The notes under the pieces: generated by a model | Database searches by the model: none | Seen by the model: the letters and a program-made list of their open reading frames with translations, nothing else | Told to the model about the DNA's origin: nothing | Part shown: one piece after another, positions 1 to 11,134 of the stretch | Position numbering within the stretch: the stretch's first letter is position 1 | Layout: every line of letters starts with the position of its first letter | Made by a program: the position numbers and the translations under genes | Assembly (NCBI RefSeq): GCF_026240905.1 | Contig: NZ_JAPEVI010000003.1 | Coordinates: 310,001-374,000 of the forward strand | From: Roseibium salinum | Lineage (GTDB): Bacteria; Pseudomonadota; Alphaproteobacteria; Rhizobiales; Stappiaceae | Direction of reading: 5' to 3' | DNA length: 64,000 nt

Positions 1-110
1 AGGGCGAAATCGTCGCCCTGGATCTGAACCAGGCGAAGGCGTTGTACCGGATTGCGGCGGAGAAGGGGAATCTTCTGGCGAAGGCCGCTCTGAAACGGCT
101 GGCGAAGTAG
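1..110 (+). CDS. 3' end of a Sel1-like repeat protein (partial)
   Basis: The reading frame is open from the left edge (first full codon at base 3) to a TAG at 108-110. The last 35 residues contain QAKALYRIAAEKGNLLAK, which matches the helix-turn-helix pattern of a Sel1/TPR-like repeat (xAxxxYxxAAxxGNxxAxxxL). Such repeats form protein-interaction solenoids, often in periplasmic or regulatory proteins. Only the C-terminus is visible, so the specific role cannot be given. Confidence 0.6.
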   Translation, partial: GEIVALDLNQAKALYRIAAEKGNLLAKAALKRLAK

Positions 111-198
111 GTTTCACCGAAGGGCGGCGATTGCAGGCATCCCGGCTCGAGCAGCCCCCGGACGCCGTGACGTGGCCGCGGTCCTGCATTGCCAGCAA

Positions 199-226
199 GA
201 AAAAGACCGGACAACGCTGCCCGGCC
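199..226 (-). terminator. rho-independent terminator of ilvC
   Basis: On the minus strand a 9-bp stem GGCCGGGCA/TGTCCGGTC (two G-T wobbles, 4-nt loop) is followed directly by five T residues. It lies 30 bp past the ilvC stop codon. Confidence 0.7.
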
Positions 227-255
227 TTTCGTTTGCGCGATCGGTTGGACGACCC

Positions 256-2024
<1,769 letters not shown>

Positions 2025-2064
2025 TTTTCAAAGGTCGGTCTGTGTTGAACGGCATTCAGGCGCT

Positions 2065-2083
2065 GAACCGTACGGTACGGTTC
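2065..2083. promoter_or_regulatory. palindromic operator between tetR and the DJ-1 gene
   Basis: GAACCGTACGGTACGGTTC is a perfect 9+1+9 inverted repeat in the divergent intergenic region. Spacing and symmetry fit a TetR-family operator; binding by the adjacent regulator is inferred. Confidence 0.65.
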
Positions 2084-2260
2084 GCAGGGGTTATGACATC
2101 ACGACGGGGGGAGGTCAAGGGGGAATTTGCAGGCAGGCCGGCTTTGCAAGCCGGCCCTCGCAGTGGCGGAAAATCAACCTGTAGTAATCCCGTAATACCC
2201 GTTCATTCCCGTCCGCTGCTACGGTTTTCTTCTGCCAAATTTTGCATGGGAGGAAGAAGC

Positions 2261-2854
2261 ATGACTGCCAAGAAAATTCTGATGATTACCGGGGACTTCA
2301 CCGAGGACTACGAGACCATGGTGCCGTTCCAGACGCTGCTTGCCATGGGCTATGAGGTCGACGCGGTCTGCCCGGGAAAGAAGGCGGGCGAGACGGTGGC
2401 CACCTGCATCCACGATTTCGAAGGCGACCAGACCTACAGCGAAAAGCGCGGCCACAATTTCACGCTGAACGCCAGTTTTGCCGATGTCGATGTCGCAGCC
2501 TATGACGCGATCGTCATTCCGGGCGGGCGTGCGCCGGAATATCTGCGGCTCGACGCGGATGTTCTCAAGGCCGTTCGGTATTTCATGGAGGAGGGCAAGC
2601 CGGTGGCGGCGATCTGCCATGGCGCGCAGATCCTGACCGCCGCGAAGGTCATCGAGGGCCGCACCGTCTCCGCTTATCCGGCTTGCCGTCCGGAAGTGGA
2701 ACTTGCCGGCGCGACCTATGCCGAGATCGCGATCGATGCCGCCGTGACCGACGGCAATCTTGTCACCGCCCCGGCGTGGCCGGCGCATCCGGCATGGCTC
2801 TCCCAGTTCAATGCGGTGTTGGGCGGCAAGGCGGCTGCTTCAATGGCGGCGTGA
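2261..2854 (+). CDS. DJ-1/PfpI family protein
   Basis: A 197-aa class I glutamine-amidotransferase-like protein. The nucleophile elbow [10 protein letters not shown] places Cys119-His120 as in DJ-1/PfpI proteins, and an acidic residue at about 14-18 can complete the site. [12 protein letters not shown] is the conserved family loop. Family members act as glyoxalase/deglycase-like or stress proteins; the exact substrate is unknown. An ATG at 2246 is in frame, but GGGAGGAAG at 2248-2256 is spaced correctly for the ATG at 2261. It is divergent from the TetR gene with a palindrome between them. Confidence 0.88.
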   Translation: MTAKKILMITGDFTEDYETMVPFQTLLAMGYEVDAVCPGKKAGETVATCIHDFEGDQTYSEKRGHNFTLNASFADVDVAAYDAIVIPGGRAPEYLRLDADVLKAVRYFMEEGKPVAAICHGAQILTAAKVIEGRTVSAYPACRPEVELAGATYAEIAIDAAVTDGNLVTAPAWPAHPAWLSQFNAVLGGKAAASMAA

Positions 2855-2935
2855 CGACGTGATCTCCCAGGATTGCGCTTCGCTCGTCACCATGTGAGGA
2901 TCCGGCTCTCATGCGCCGGGCCCAGGAGGAAAGCC

Positions 2936-3286
2936 ATGTGCAAGCTTTTTATCGATTCTGATCCCGCGCTTTGGGAAAGTACGACGAAATCCCTGCGCAT
3001 CGACGGCATGGTCACCTCGGTGCGGCTGGAGACGTTTTTCTGGAAGGTGCTCGACGAAATAGCAGCACGGGACGGGATGAATGTGGTGCAGCTGATCACA
3101 CGGCTGCACCACGAAAGCATCGATGCCGGGCACGACCTCGGCAATTTCACAAGCTTCCTGCGCGTGTGCTGCGGCCGCTATCTTGCCCTGCAGCTGTCCG
3201 GAGACGTTCCGACCGACACGCGCCTGCCGATCGCCGGACTTGATGCCGACGGCATTCTGGAGGCCGAATCCGGCCGGGTGCACTGA
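2936..3286 (+). CDS. ribbon-helix-helix domain protein (RHH_4 type)
   Basis: A 116-aa protein with a ribbon-helix-helix core at about residues 18-60: SLRIDGMVTSVRLE, then FWKVLDEIA and VVQLITRLHHE. A conserved tail NFTSFLRVCCGRYL follows. This is the arrangement of the alphaproteobacterial RHH_4 family, predicted DNA-binding proteins of unknown target. The ATG at 2936 is chosen because AGGAGGAAAG precedes it; an upstream in-frame ATG lacks a site. It follows the DJ-1 gene by 81 bp and may be cotranscribed with it. Confidence 0.8.
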   Translation: MCKLFIDSDPALWESTTKSLRIDGMVTSVRLETFFWKVLDEIAARDGMNVVQLITRLHHESIDAGHDLGNFTSFLRVCCGRYLALQLSGDVPTDTRLPIAGLDADGILEAESGRVH

Positions 3287-3312
3287 AGCCCGGAACAACT
3301 CCAGCGAACCGG

Positions 3313-5112
3313 TTAAGCCGCCGCCACGCCGCCTTCCACGGCCCGAGCAGCGCCCGATGCCGGTTCGCTTTCCTGCAGGACGCTGCGCATTTCGGCTTCG
3401 ATCTCAACCGGCCGCCTGTCGGAGGGAACCGCCAGTATTCCGAGCCAGCGGGTCGCCTTGCCGATAGCGACGGACGCGGTCATCCACACCAGCAGCGGCG
3501 CGAATACCAGCGGCAGGGCGACGGGCAGCAGCCAGTAGAACAGTTCCGGCACATAATAGTGCGAGAAGCCGACCCCCGCGATGCCGGTCAAAGCCATCCA
3601 CCAGGTGGCGCTCATCGCGGCGCCGAAGGGCAGGGACCCGTCGTCGCGTTCTGCCGCGGGCCAGCCGGAATCCGCGCCTGTGAGCACCTGCATAACCGAG
3701 CGGCAGTGAAACATCATGTGGATCGGAGCCAGGATCGAGGTCAGGAGGATTTCGACCACGAAGCTGATGACGAGCCGTACCGGGCCGCCAAAATCCCTGG
3801 CGTCACCTCCCAGAAGGGCTCTGGCGACCAGCAGCAGCTTCGGCAGGATCAACAGCGCGACCAGTCCGAAGAGCAGGGCGAGGGCGATTGCCGTTTCCGG
3901 GTGCGGAAACACCGGGAAGGGCGAACGGCCGTCGAAATAGACCGGAGGCGGCGCCACCAGCGGCGCTGCGAGACTGGCCAGCAGGAACAGGAACCAGATG
4001 GGCGAGGCGAGATAGGCAAAGATGCCCTGCATGATGGAGATCCGGTTCCAGAAGCGGAAGCGGGGTGCGGCCAGGATGCGGCTGTGCTGCAGGTTGCCCT
4101 GGCACCAGCGCCGGTCGCGCTTGGCGTAGTCGACCATGTTCGCCGGCGCTTCCTCGTAGGATCCGGTCAGATCCGGATCGAGGCGCACTTTCCAGCCCTC
4201 GCGCGCCATCATGGCGGCTTCAACCGTGTCGTGGCTCAGGATCTGCCCGCCGAACGGCGGTTCGCCTTTCAGCGAGGCCATGCCGCAGGCGGCGGCAAAA
4301 GCCCTCGTGCGGATCAGGGCGTTATGACCCCAATAGGTTCCTTCCACGCCCTGAACGGCCGCAAGGCCGCGTGCGAAAAAGGGGCCGTAAAGGCAGGTCG
4401 CGAACTGCAGGAGACGGCCGAACAGCGTGTCGAGCCGGATGATCTGGGGAAGGGATTGCAGGATGCCGAGGCGCGGATCGGCCTCCATGCGCCGGACCAT
4501 TTCGATAATGGTCCCGCCATCCATCAGACTGTCCGCGTCCAGAACCAGCATGTAGTCATAGGCACCGCCCGAGGTCTGCAGGAAGTCCGCGATATTGCCC
4601 GCCTTGCGGCCGATATTCTTCTCCCTGCGGCGGTAGAACAGCCGTCCGCCGGCCTGCTGCTTGATCAGAAGCTGCTCGTAGGCGCGCTGCTCCTTTGCCG
4701 CGACATCCGGTTTCGTGGTGTCCGAAAGGACGTAGAAGTCAAAACAGTCGGCGTCGGCGAGCGCGTCGACCGACTTCATGATCGCCCCGACCCGCGCGAA
4801 GACCGGGCCGGTCGCCTCGTTGTAGATCGGCATGAGAACGGCAGTGCGGCCCTTCGGCCGCGCCACAGTTCGCACGGGTTCGTCTGTCGGAAAGAGAACG
4901 CCGAAAAGGGCGATGCAGGCGCCCCAGGCCAGCCAGAACGCCGCAATGGCCATCAGGCCGATGCGCACGACGTCAAGCCAGTCGAACCCATCGGCCTGAA
5001 CCACGATAGCGAACATGAAGGAAGCCGCCGTGGTCAGGCACACTGCGATCGTCCCCATGGCCAGACGCCGGAAATGCGCTGACCAGGCGGCGTCACCGGC
5101 TGGGTGCTGCAT
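3313..5112 (-). CDS. opgH: glucans biosynthesis glucosyltransferase H
   Basis: Inner-membrane family-2 glycosyltransferase that polymerises and exports the beta-glucan backbone of osmoregulated periplasmic glucans. The protein is 599 aa, much shorter than the roughly 850-aa enterobacterial enzyme. Two N-terminal membrane helices (about 20-75) precede the GT domain, with AVLMPIYNE, the DxD-type DAD at 192-194, SHDTVEA and the processivity motif RRWCQGN at about 334-340. Several membrane helices make up the C-terminal half. It is the last gene of opgG-(127 aa)-opgH, starting 1 nt after the preceding stop. Confidence 0.95.
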   Translation of the reverse strand: MQHPAGDAAWSAHFRRLAMGTIAVCLTTAASFMFAIVVQADGFDWLDVVRIGLMAIAAFWLAWGACIALFGVLFPTDEPVRTVARPKGRTAVLMPIYNEATGPVFARVGAIMKSVDALADADCFDFYVLSDTTKPDVAAKEQRAYEQLLIKQQAGGRLFYRRREKNIGRKAGNIADFLQTSGGAYDYMLVLDADSLMDGGTIIEMVRRMEADPRLGILQSLPQIIRLDTLFGRLLQFATCLYGPFFARGLAAVQGVEGTYWGHNALIRTRAFAAACGMASLKGEPPFGGQILSHDTVEAAMMAREGWKVRLDPDLTGSYEEAPANMVDYAKRDRRWCQGNLQHSRILAAPRFRFWNRISIMQGIFAYLASPIWFLFLLASLAAPLVAPPPVYFDGRSPFPVFPHPETAIALALLFGLVALLILPKLLLVARALLGGDARDFGGPVRLVISFVVEILLTSILAPIHMMFHCRSVMQVLTGADSGWPAAERDDGSLPFGAAMSATWWMALTGIAGVGFSHYYVPELFYWLLPVALPLVFAPLLVWMTASVAIGKATRWLGILAVPSDRRPVEIEAEMRSVLQESEPASGAARAVEGGVAAA

Positions 5113-5113
5113 G

Positions 5114-5497
5114 TCAGCGGCTCCTTGTTACCGCCGGTGCCCGTTTCAGCTGGGGTCTTCCCGCCGCCAGGACCCTCTGCCAGCGCGCAATGACGGGGGC
5201 GAACCGCACGGACAGGGGCGGGGCGAGGTCGTGGGCCGGCATTTCGAGCCCGTGCCTGGGCGGGGGAACGATCATGGTCCGGATGACGCTCGCCCGCTCT
5301 TCGGGAAGACCTTGTCCGGCCGCAAGCGCACCGGGGGTGAGACTGTTGTCCTGATCGTAATGCCCGGACAGGGCATGAAGAAGAACGTCGTCGGAAAGAT
5401 CCGGCCGCTTCATCACCTGGCGGATTTCTTCACACACAGATGCGCATTCGCTCGGATCCGAATTAGCGCTCATGGCAAGTTTCTCACGCGATGTCAT
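5114..5497 (-). CDS. small conserved-looking protein between opgG and opgH
   Basis: A 127-aa protein with no recognised domain. It starts at an ATGA overlap with the opgG stop and ends 1 nt before opgH, so it is translationally coupled to both. The N-terminus is acidic and Cys-containing (SANSDPSECASVCEEI); the C-terminal third is basic and proline-rich and has no membrane helix. The short OpgH here lacks the long cytoplasmic N-terminal extension of enterobacterial OpgH. One inference is that this protein replaces that segment as a regulatory or scaffolding partner. A longer in-frame start at 5524 would overlap opgG by 31 nt and is less likely. Confidence 0.7.
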   Translation of the reverse strand: MTSREKLAMSANSDPSECASVCEEIRQVMKRPDLSDDVLLHALSGHYDQDNSLTPGALAAGQGLPEERASVIRTMIVPPPRHGLEMPAHDLAPPLSVRFAPVIARWQRVLAAGRPQLKRAPAVTRSR

Positions 5498-7098
5498 GAG
5501 TTTCCACTCCACTGATACATCCATGTTTCAGTTACATCGGCTCCATCGAGTTGCAGGGCCAGAACGAATTCGACCGGGATTTTCAAGTCATCCCGTTCAA
5601 CGTCCAGAACGGCCCTCCAGGTTCCGCCTTCCAGGCGCTGCACGAAATGATGTTTCGCAGTGCCGTTTTGGATCGAAAGGCGGGGTTTCAGCGGTGCGTC
5701 CGCACCAAGGCCGGAAATGGCCTCGCCGTCGAACTCCACCACAAACTTGCGGATTTTGGGATCGGGATCGGATGCGGCAGCCCCGCCGTGCCCGGTGGCG
5801 GTCCTGACAACCTGTGCCAGTTCCGTGCCGGGTTCGGGATCTCGTCCCCAGATCATCCGGTAGGCAAAACGGTGTTCGGAGCCGGCTTCCGTCTTGCCTT
5901 CCGGGACCCAGAACGCAACGATATTGTCGTAGATCTCCTTCTCTGCAGGGATTTCGGCGAGCATCACACTACCGTCGCCCCAACCATTCACCGGCTCGAT
6001 CCAGAGGGATGGCCGGCTCTGATATTTGGCTTCGGTGTCCTGGTAACGCTCGAAACTGCGATCTCGTTGCAAAAGACCGAACCCGGCAGGATCTTTTTCT
6101 CCGAAGAAGGACAGCGACAGGGCTTCCGGATTGCGGACCGGCCGCCAGAGGCGCTGTCCGCTCTTGCGCAGGATCAGGAGGCCGTCATTGTCATGGACCT
6201 CCGGCCTGTAGTCGTCGAAACCTACCCGGTCGTTTTCGCCGAACAGGAACATCGAGGTCAAAGGAGCGATGCCCAGTCTTTCGACATCGTCCCGCAGGAA
6301 GATGCGGGCATCGACCTCAACGACGGTGTTGATCCCCGGCTTGATGACGAACTGATAGGCGGCCGCGACGCGATTGCTTTCAAGCTCCGCATAGAGGCGC
6401 ATTTCGGCAGCGCCTTCCGCCGGACGCTCCAGATAGAACCTGGTGAATCTCGGAAATTCCTCCGGTCCGGCAATGGCGGTGTCGACGGCCAATCCCCTTG
6501 CGGACAGGCCATAGACGGTGCCCTTGCCCAGGGCGCGGAAGTAGCTGGCACCGAGGAAGACGATGAGCTCGTCGAAATAGTCCGGCGTGTTGAGGGGATG
6601 GTGGAGCCGGAATCCCGCGATGCCCGGCAGTTCGACGTTTTTGAAATGTGCCGGATCGAGCGGCTTGCGGTACTCGAAATCCGCGCCGGTGAAATGGATA
6701 GGACGGATTTCTCGTTCCGCGATTTCGTAAAGCTCGACGGGCTCCTTGAACAGCCAGCCAGGATGGAAGGCCTGCACCTGGTAGTTACTGGGCGTATCCT
6801 GCCAGACCGACCGTTCCGGCCGGAACCGGATGGCCCGGTGCTGGTCGTAGGTCATTTCGGCCAGGTTTCCCGGCAGCGCAGGCGTCGCCGGCGCGTAAGC
6901 TTCACCGGCCTTTGCCTTCATGCGCCCCACCAGAGCTTCGAAGTCGAACTTCTGACCAGGCGAGAAAGCTGCACCGCCTTCAGCGGGAGCGCCGTTCTCA
7001 GCGAGGGCAACGGTCGGCCATGCACCGCCTGCCAGCGAGCCTGCAGCCAGGGCCGTTGCGTACAAAAAATTGCGCCGATTGATCACGACGTTTGACAC
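5494..7098 (-). CDS. opgG: periplasmic glucan biosynthesis protein OpgG/OpgD family
   Basis: A 534-aa periplasmic protein needed for osmoregulated glucan assembly or modification. The N-terminus has a twin-arginine signal (NRRNFLYATALAAGSL, R8-R9), as in OpgD, while the body follows the OpgG/D pattern: FDFEALVGRMKAKA, YDQHRAIRFRPE, FHPGWLFKEPV, GFRLHHPLN and a long beta-sandwich. Tat export with a single gene in the cluster makes OpgD-like naming equally possible. It is first in the operon with opgH. Confidence 0.92.
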   Translation of the reverse strand: MSNVVINRRNFLYATALAAGSLAGGAWPTVALAENGAPAEGGAAFSPGQKFDFEALVGRMKAKAGEAYAPATPALPGNLAEMTYDQHRAIRFRPERSVWQDTPSNYQVQAFHPGWLFKEPVELYEIAEREIRPIHFTGADFEYRKPLDPAHFKNVELPGIAGFRLHHPLNTPDYFDELIVFLGASYFRALGKGTVYGLSARGLAVDTAIAGPEEFPRFTRFYLERPAEGAAEMRLYAELESNRVAAAYQFVIKPGINTVVEVDARIFLRDDVERLGIAPLTSMFLFGENDRVGFDDYRPEVHDNDGLLILRKSGQRLWRPVRNPEALSLSFFGEKDPAGFGLLQRDRSFERYQDTEAKYQSRPSLWIEPVNGWGDGSVMLAEIPAEKEIYDNIVAFWVPEGKTEAGSEHRFAYRMIWGRDPEPGTELAQVVRTATGHGGAAASDPDPKIRKFVVEFDGEAISGLGADAPLKPRLSIQNGTAKHHFVQRLEGGTWRAVLDVERDDLKIPVEFVLALQLDGADVTETWMYQWSGNS

Positions 7099-7296
7099 CT
7101 TGTTGAAATTAAAGAATTCTTTTTCTCATTAAGTCTGAATGAGCACAGGCAGTGTAGCGATTTTAAGGAGAAATACCGGCCAAAAAGTGGTATTTCAGTG
7201 CATTGCAGCATTGTCCGCCAGCTCGTTCATATCTCAACGGCTGATACAGTCAATGGGACATTTTTTAGGCAGATTTACGGAGTCTTTCGGGCGGTC

Positions 7297-8394
7297 TCAA
7301 GGAAGCGACGTGACCAGATTTCCGATGGCCAGCGCCGAGGTCAGTCCGGGCGATTCCATGCCGTAGAACGCGACCAGTCCGGGGATGCCATGGGCGGGCG
7401 GACCGTCGATGTGGAAATCGGCGGCAGGCTCGCCCGGGCCGGCGATCTTGGGCCGTATGCCGGAATAGTCCGGGACGAGGGAGCCGTCCGCCAGATCCGG
7501 CCAGTAGGCCCTTATCGCAGCGTAGAACTTGTCGCCGCGCGCCGGGTCGACCGGATAATCGAGGCTGTCGACCCATTCCACGTCCGGCCCGAAACGCGCC
7601 TGATGCTGCAGGTCGAACGTCAGATGCACGCCCAGGCCGCCAGGTTCCGGGACGGGATAGATCAGCCTTGAGAACGGGGCCTTGCCCTGGAGCTTGAAAT
7701 AGCTGCCCTTGGCGAGAAAGGTCTCGGGTGCGCGGGCCTGCGGCAGGTCGCTCATCACGGCCGGCGTGCCGTGGCCAGCGGCAACGATCAGTTCCCTACA
7801 GGTGAGCGCATGGGTTTCGGTCCCTCCCGTGGCCGCATGCACCCGGAAGCCGCCGCCGGGAAGCGTCTCGATGCGTTCAACACGGGTATTCAGCACCACC
7901 TGACCGCCCGCGGCCTCCAGTCCGCCCTGAAGTGCGAGCATGAAGCCGTGGCTGTCGATAATGCCCGTCGACGGAGAGAGGAGGGCGCCCTGACAGGCAA
8001 GGGCCGGTTCGCTTTCCTCCAGTTGCCGCCGATCGAGGAAGACAAGGTCGGTGACGCCGTTCTCCGCCGCCTTCCGTCTGATCCGCTCAAGGTCCTTGAG
8101 CTGGGCTTTGCTGGCGGCAACGATCAGCTTGCCGATGCGCTCGTGCCCGACGCCGTTCTCCGCGCAGAAGCGGTAGAGCAGCTCCTTGCCGGAAACGCAG
8201 AGCCGCGCTTTCAGGCTGCCCGTCGGATAATAGATCCCGGCATGAATGACTTCCGAATTGCGCGCGCTTGTCTCCGAGCCGATCAGCCCGTGCTGTTCCA
8301 GCACCATGACCTCGCGCCCCGTCAAGGCCAGCGCCCTGGCGCAGGCAAGGCCGATCACCCCGGCTCCGACGACGACGGTCTCGATGTCATGCAT
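7297..8394 (-). CDS. FAD-dependent oxidoreductase, L-2-hydroxyglutarate oxidase-like
   Basis: A 365-aa DAO-fold flavoprotein. The dinucleotide-binding loop GAGVIGLACAR is at about 10-20, and the family hallmark HAGIYYPTGSLKA at about 51-63 is typical of L-2-hydroxyglutarate oxidase/dehydrogenase (LhgO/L2HGDH). The C-terminus has GIRPKIAGPGEP and FYGMESPGLTSALAIG, the second FAD-contacting segment. It would oxidise L-2-hydroxyglutarate or a similar 2-hydroxyacid. It follows gatCA on the same strand but is separated from gatA by a strong hairpin (8411-8440). Confidence 0.85.
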   Translation of the reverse strand: MHDIETVVVGAGVIGLACARALALTGREVMVLEQHGLIGSETSARNSEVIHAGIYYPTGSLKARLCVSGKELLYRFCAENGVGHERIGKLIVAASKAQLKDLERIRRKAAENGVTDLVFLDRRQLEESEPALACQGALLSPSTGIIDSHGFMLALQGGLEAAGGQVVLNTRVERIETLPGGGFRVHAATGGTETHALTCRELIVAAGHGTPAVMSDLPQARAPETFLAKGSYFKLQGKAPFSRLIYPVPEPGGLGVHLTFDLQHQARFGPDVEWVDSLDYPVDPARGDKFYAAIRAYWPDLADGSLVPDYSGIRPKIAGPGEPAADFHIDGPPAHGIPGLVAFYGMESPGLTSALAIGNLVTSLP

Positions 8395-8410
8395 GGACGG
8401 TCTCCTGTCG

Positions 8411-8440
8411 TGTCGCTCCGGGCGGTTGCCCGGAGCGACA
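8411..8440. terminator. perfect 13-bp stem-loop between gatA and the FAD oxidoreductase gene
   Basis: TGTCGCTCCGGGC and GCCCGGAGCGACA are exact complements around a GGTT loop. No T-run follows on the minus strand, so it may be a transcript-stabilising, processing or rho-assisted hairpin rather than a classical terminator. Confidence 0.5.
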
Positions 8441-8459
8441 TTGTTGGAGCTTCAGGCGC

Positions 8460-9944
8460 TTACCCCCACCACTTTTCCGGCTCGAACGAGCCGGCGGCGT
8501 CTTCGACGACCTGGCCGATCTGGAAGAGCGTGCTTTCCTCGAAGGGCTTGCCGATCAGCTGCAGGCCGAGCGGCAGGCCGCTCTTGTCGAGGCCTGCCGG
8601 AACCGAAATGCCGGGCAGGCCGGCCATGTTCACGGTGACGGTGAAGATGTCGTTCAGGTACATCTTCACCGGGTCGGAGTGGAGGTCCTGGTCGGCGATG
8701 CCGAAGGCGGCGGACGGGGTTGCCGGCGTCAGGATGGCATCGACGCCATTGTGCCAAGCGGCGTCGAAGTCGCGCTTGATCAGGGTGCGGACCTTCTGAG
8801 CCTTGAGGTAGTAGGCGTCGTAGTAGCCGGCCGAGAGCACATAGGTGCCGATCAGGATGCGGCGCTTCACCTCTTCGCCGAAGCCTTCGGCGCGGGTGTT
8901 CTCGTACATGTCGACAATGTCCTTGCCCGGTACGCGCAGCCCGTAGCGCACGCCGTCATAACGGGCGAGGTTGGAAGAGGCTTCCGCCGGGGCGACGATG
9001 TAATAGGCCGGCAGGGCGTATTTGGTGTGCGGCATGGCAATGTCGACGATCTCGGCGCCTGCATCCTTCAGCCACTCGATGCCCTTCTGCCAGAGCTCTT
9101 CGATTTCGTCCGGCATGCCTTCCATGCGGTATTCGGCCGGGATGCCGATCTTCAGGCCCTTGACCGACCGGCCGATGGCGGCCTCGTAGTCTGGCACCGA
9201 GACATCCACGGAGGTGGTGTCCTTCGGGTCGACGGATGCCATGGATTTCAGCAGGATCGCGCTGTCGCGCACCGTATGGGCGACCGGGCCGGCCTGGTCG
9301 AGCGAAGAGGCGAAGGCGACGATGCCCCAGCGGGAGCACCGGCCGTAGGTCGGCTTGATGCCGACGGTGCCGGTAAAGGCGGCCGGCTGGCGGATGGAAC
9401 CGCCGGTGTCGGTTGCCGTCGCGCCCATGCACATGCGGGCTGCCACGGCGGTTGCCGAGCCCCCGGACGAGCCGCCCGGCACCAGGTCCTGGTTGGAGCC
9501 CTTCTTGCGCCACGGATTGACGACGCTGCCGTAGTAGGAGGTCTCGTTGGAAGAGCCCATGGCGAACTCGTCCATGTTCAGCTTGCCGAGCATCACCGCG
9601 CCGTCGGCCCAAAGATTGGCGGTGACGGTGGATTCGTAAGGCGGCTTGAAGCCGTCCAGGATATGGCTGCAGGCCTGGGTATGAACGCCCTTGGTGGCGA
9701 ACAGGTCCTTGATGCCGAGCGGAATGCCCTCCAGTGCTCCGGCTTCGCCCCTGGCAATGCGCTCGTCGGAGGCCCGGGCCATGTCACGGGCCTGATCGGC
9801 CGTCACCGCCACATAGGCGTTCAGCGCTTTGTTCGCCGCTTCGATGTTGCCGATAAACGCGTCGGTCAGCTCCAGCGACGTGTAGTCCTTGTTCTTCAGG
9901 CCTTCACGGGCCTCGGCGATCGTAAGTTTTGTAAGGTCGGTCAT
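8460..9944 (-). CDS. gatA: Asp-tRNA(Asn)/Glu-tRNA(Gln) amidotransferase subunit A
   Basis: Amidase-signature subunit that releases ammonia from glutamine for transamidation of Glu-tRNA(Gln)/Asp-tRNA(Asn). The protein is 494 aa, normal for the family. The Ser-cisSer-Lys triad is readable: K79 in [10 protein letters not shown]159 in the GGSSGGS motif (157-163) and S183 in [10 protein letters not shown]. It lies 17 bp downstream of gatC in the same operon; gatB is not in the window. Confidence 0.97.
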   Translation of the reverse strand: MTDLTKLTIAEAREGLKNKDYTSLELTDAFIGNIEAANKALNAYVAVTADQARDMARASDERIARGEAGALEGIPLGIKDLFATKGVHTQACSHILDGFKPPYESTVTANLWADGAVMLGKLNMDEFAMGSSNETSYYGSVVNPWRKKGSNQDLVPGGSSGGSATAVAARMCMGATATDTGGSIRQPAAFTGTVGIKPTYGRCSRWGIVAFASSLDQAGPVAHTVRDSAILLKSMASVDPKDTTSVDVSVPDYEAAIGRSVKGLKIGIPAEYRMEGMPDEIEELWQKGIEWLKDAGAEIVDIAMPHTKYALPAYYIVAPAEASSNLARYDGVRYGLRVPGKDIVDMYENTRAEGFGEEVKRRILIGTYVLSAGYYDAYYLKAQKVRTLIKRDFDAAWHNGVDAILTPATPSAAFGIADQDLHSDPVKMYLNDIFTVTVNMAGLPGISVPAGLDKSGLPLGLQLIGKPFEESTLFQIGQVVEDAAGSFEPEKWWG

Positions 9945-9961
9945 TGCAACGAGCTTCCCGG

Positions 9962-10249
9962 TTATTCGACGACTTTAGGCACGACGAAGAAATTGTCGTC
10001 GGATGCCGGCGCATTCGATGTGATTTCAGCGGCCTTGCCGCCGTCCGTGACGCCGTCATTGCGCTTCTTCATGGTCTGTTCGACCACGGAGGTGAGCGGC
10101 TCCACGCCTTCGATATCCACCTCGTTCAGCTGTTCGACAAAGCCGAGAATGGCGTTCAATTCGCCTGTCATGCGGTTGGCGTCGTCGTCACTCACCTTGA
10201 TCCGGGCCAGCCGGGCAACGCGTTTTACCGTATCGGTATCAACAGACAT
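9962..10249 (-). CDS. gatC: Asp-tRNA(Asn)/Glu-tRNA(Gln) amidotransferase subunit C
   Basis: A 95-aa subunit that tethers GatA and GatB. The sequence has the typical start [19 protein letters not shown] and the central [24 protein letters not shown] motif. It is the first gene of the gatCA pair, followed by gatA after 17 bp. Confidence 0.96.
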   Translation of the reverse strand: MSVDTDTVKRVARLARIKVSDDDANRMTGELNAILGFVEQLNEVDIEGVEPLTSVVEQTMKKRNDGVTDGGKAAEITSNAPASDDNFFVVPKVVE

Positions 10250-10398
10250 TGGGTCCTCGTTTGGTTCGGCGCGCAGATCCTGCGCACGGGGTCCTGATCT
10301 CTTTGCGGCGGGCGGCGATCAAACTCAAGCCCTAAGGCTTGTCGTTGGCCGTCAATCTCCCTATTACGGTTCCAATGGGTACCGAAACGGAAGCAACG

Positions 10399-10995
10399 AT
10401 GCGGACAGAAGCCGCCGGACGACCGCGCGAAAGCCGTGTGACCTCCGCATTGCTGGAGGCGACGCTTTCGGAGCTGGCTGCCCATGGCTATGAGAAGACC
10501 ACCATCGCGGCAGTCGCCGCCCGGGCGCAAACGAGCAAGCAGGCCGTTTACAGGCGTTACGGCGACAAGGCCAGCCTCGTTGCAGCCGCCGTCGAGCACG
10601 GCCTGGAAGAGGCCAATCCTGCCGCGCCGCAGCGGGGCAGCGTTGCGGAGGATCTGAGGCAATGTCTGACGAACACGGCGACCGCCCTGCAGGACACGCC
10701 GCTGGGCGGCGCAGTCCGTGCTCTCGTTCCCCACCGGCATGTGCCGGCGCTGGCGAGCGTATTCGATGAAGCGGAGAACCGGCGCCGCCTGATCATGCGC
10801 CAGATCTTCATCGCCACGCCCTTCGAGGCGGATATGGAAACGCGGATCGACCTGCTGCTGGGGCTGATCTATTTCCGCCTGCTCTTGCGCAATATCGCCA
10901 TCACGCCGGACGACATCGAAACCGCGATCTATCTCGTCCTCGGCCTGGTTGCACCCCGTGACCCGGCGGCGCTCCGGGGACTTCCGGGTGTTTGA
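10399..10995 (+). CDS. TetR family transcriptional regulator
   Basis: A 198-aa regulator with an N-terminal TetR HTH (TTIAAVAARAQTSKQAVYRRYGDK) and a C-terminal domain in the style of TetR_C proteins (MRQIFIATPFEADMETRIDLLLGLIYFRLL). The start at 10399 is chosen because ACGGAAG lies 5-6 nt before it; in-frame ATG 10375 and TTG 10339 are alternatives. It is divergent from gatCA and 139 bp upstream of the YHS-protein gene. The target is unknown. Confidence 0.82.
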   Translation: MRTEAAGRPRESRVTSALLEATLSELAAHGYEKTTIAAVAARAQTSKQAVYRRYGDKASLVAAAVEHGLEEANPAAPQRGSVAEDLRQCLTNTATALQDTPLGGAVRALVPHRHVPALASVFDEAENRRRLIMRQIFIATPFEADMETRIDLLLGLIYFRLLLRNIAITPDDIETAIYLVLGLVAPRDPAALRGLPGV

Positions 10996-11134
10996 ACGAT
11001 CACGACCTGCTCGCCGCCCGCTGGCAACTCTGTGATCACGGTTGATTGGCCTTCCGGAGCCGTTCGGCACATTTTCGTGTCGGCCAAGCGCGCCACCGGG
11101 AAAATGCCCTTCTTACCGCCGATGGAGACGAACC

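Noticed and set aside
3559..5082. 507-codon plus-strand frame opposite opgH
   Set aside because: Shadow of the glucosyltransferase gene; composition rich in Arg/Gly/Gln without domains.
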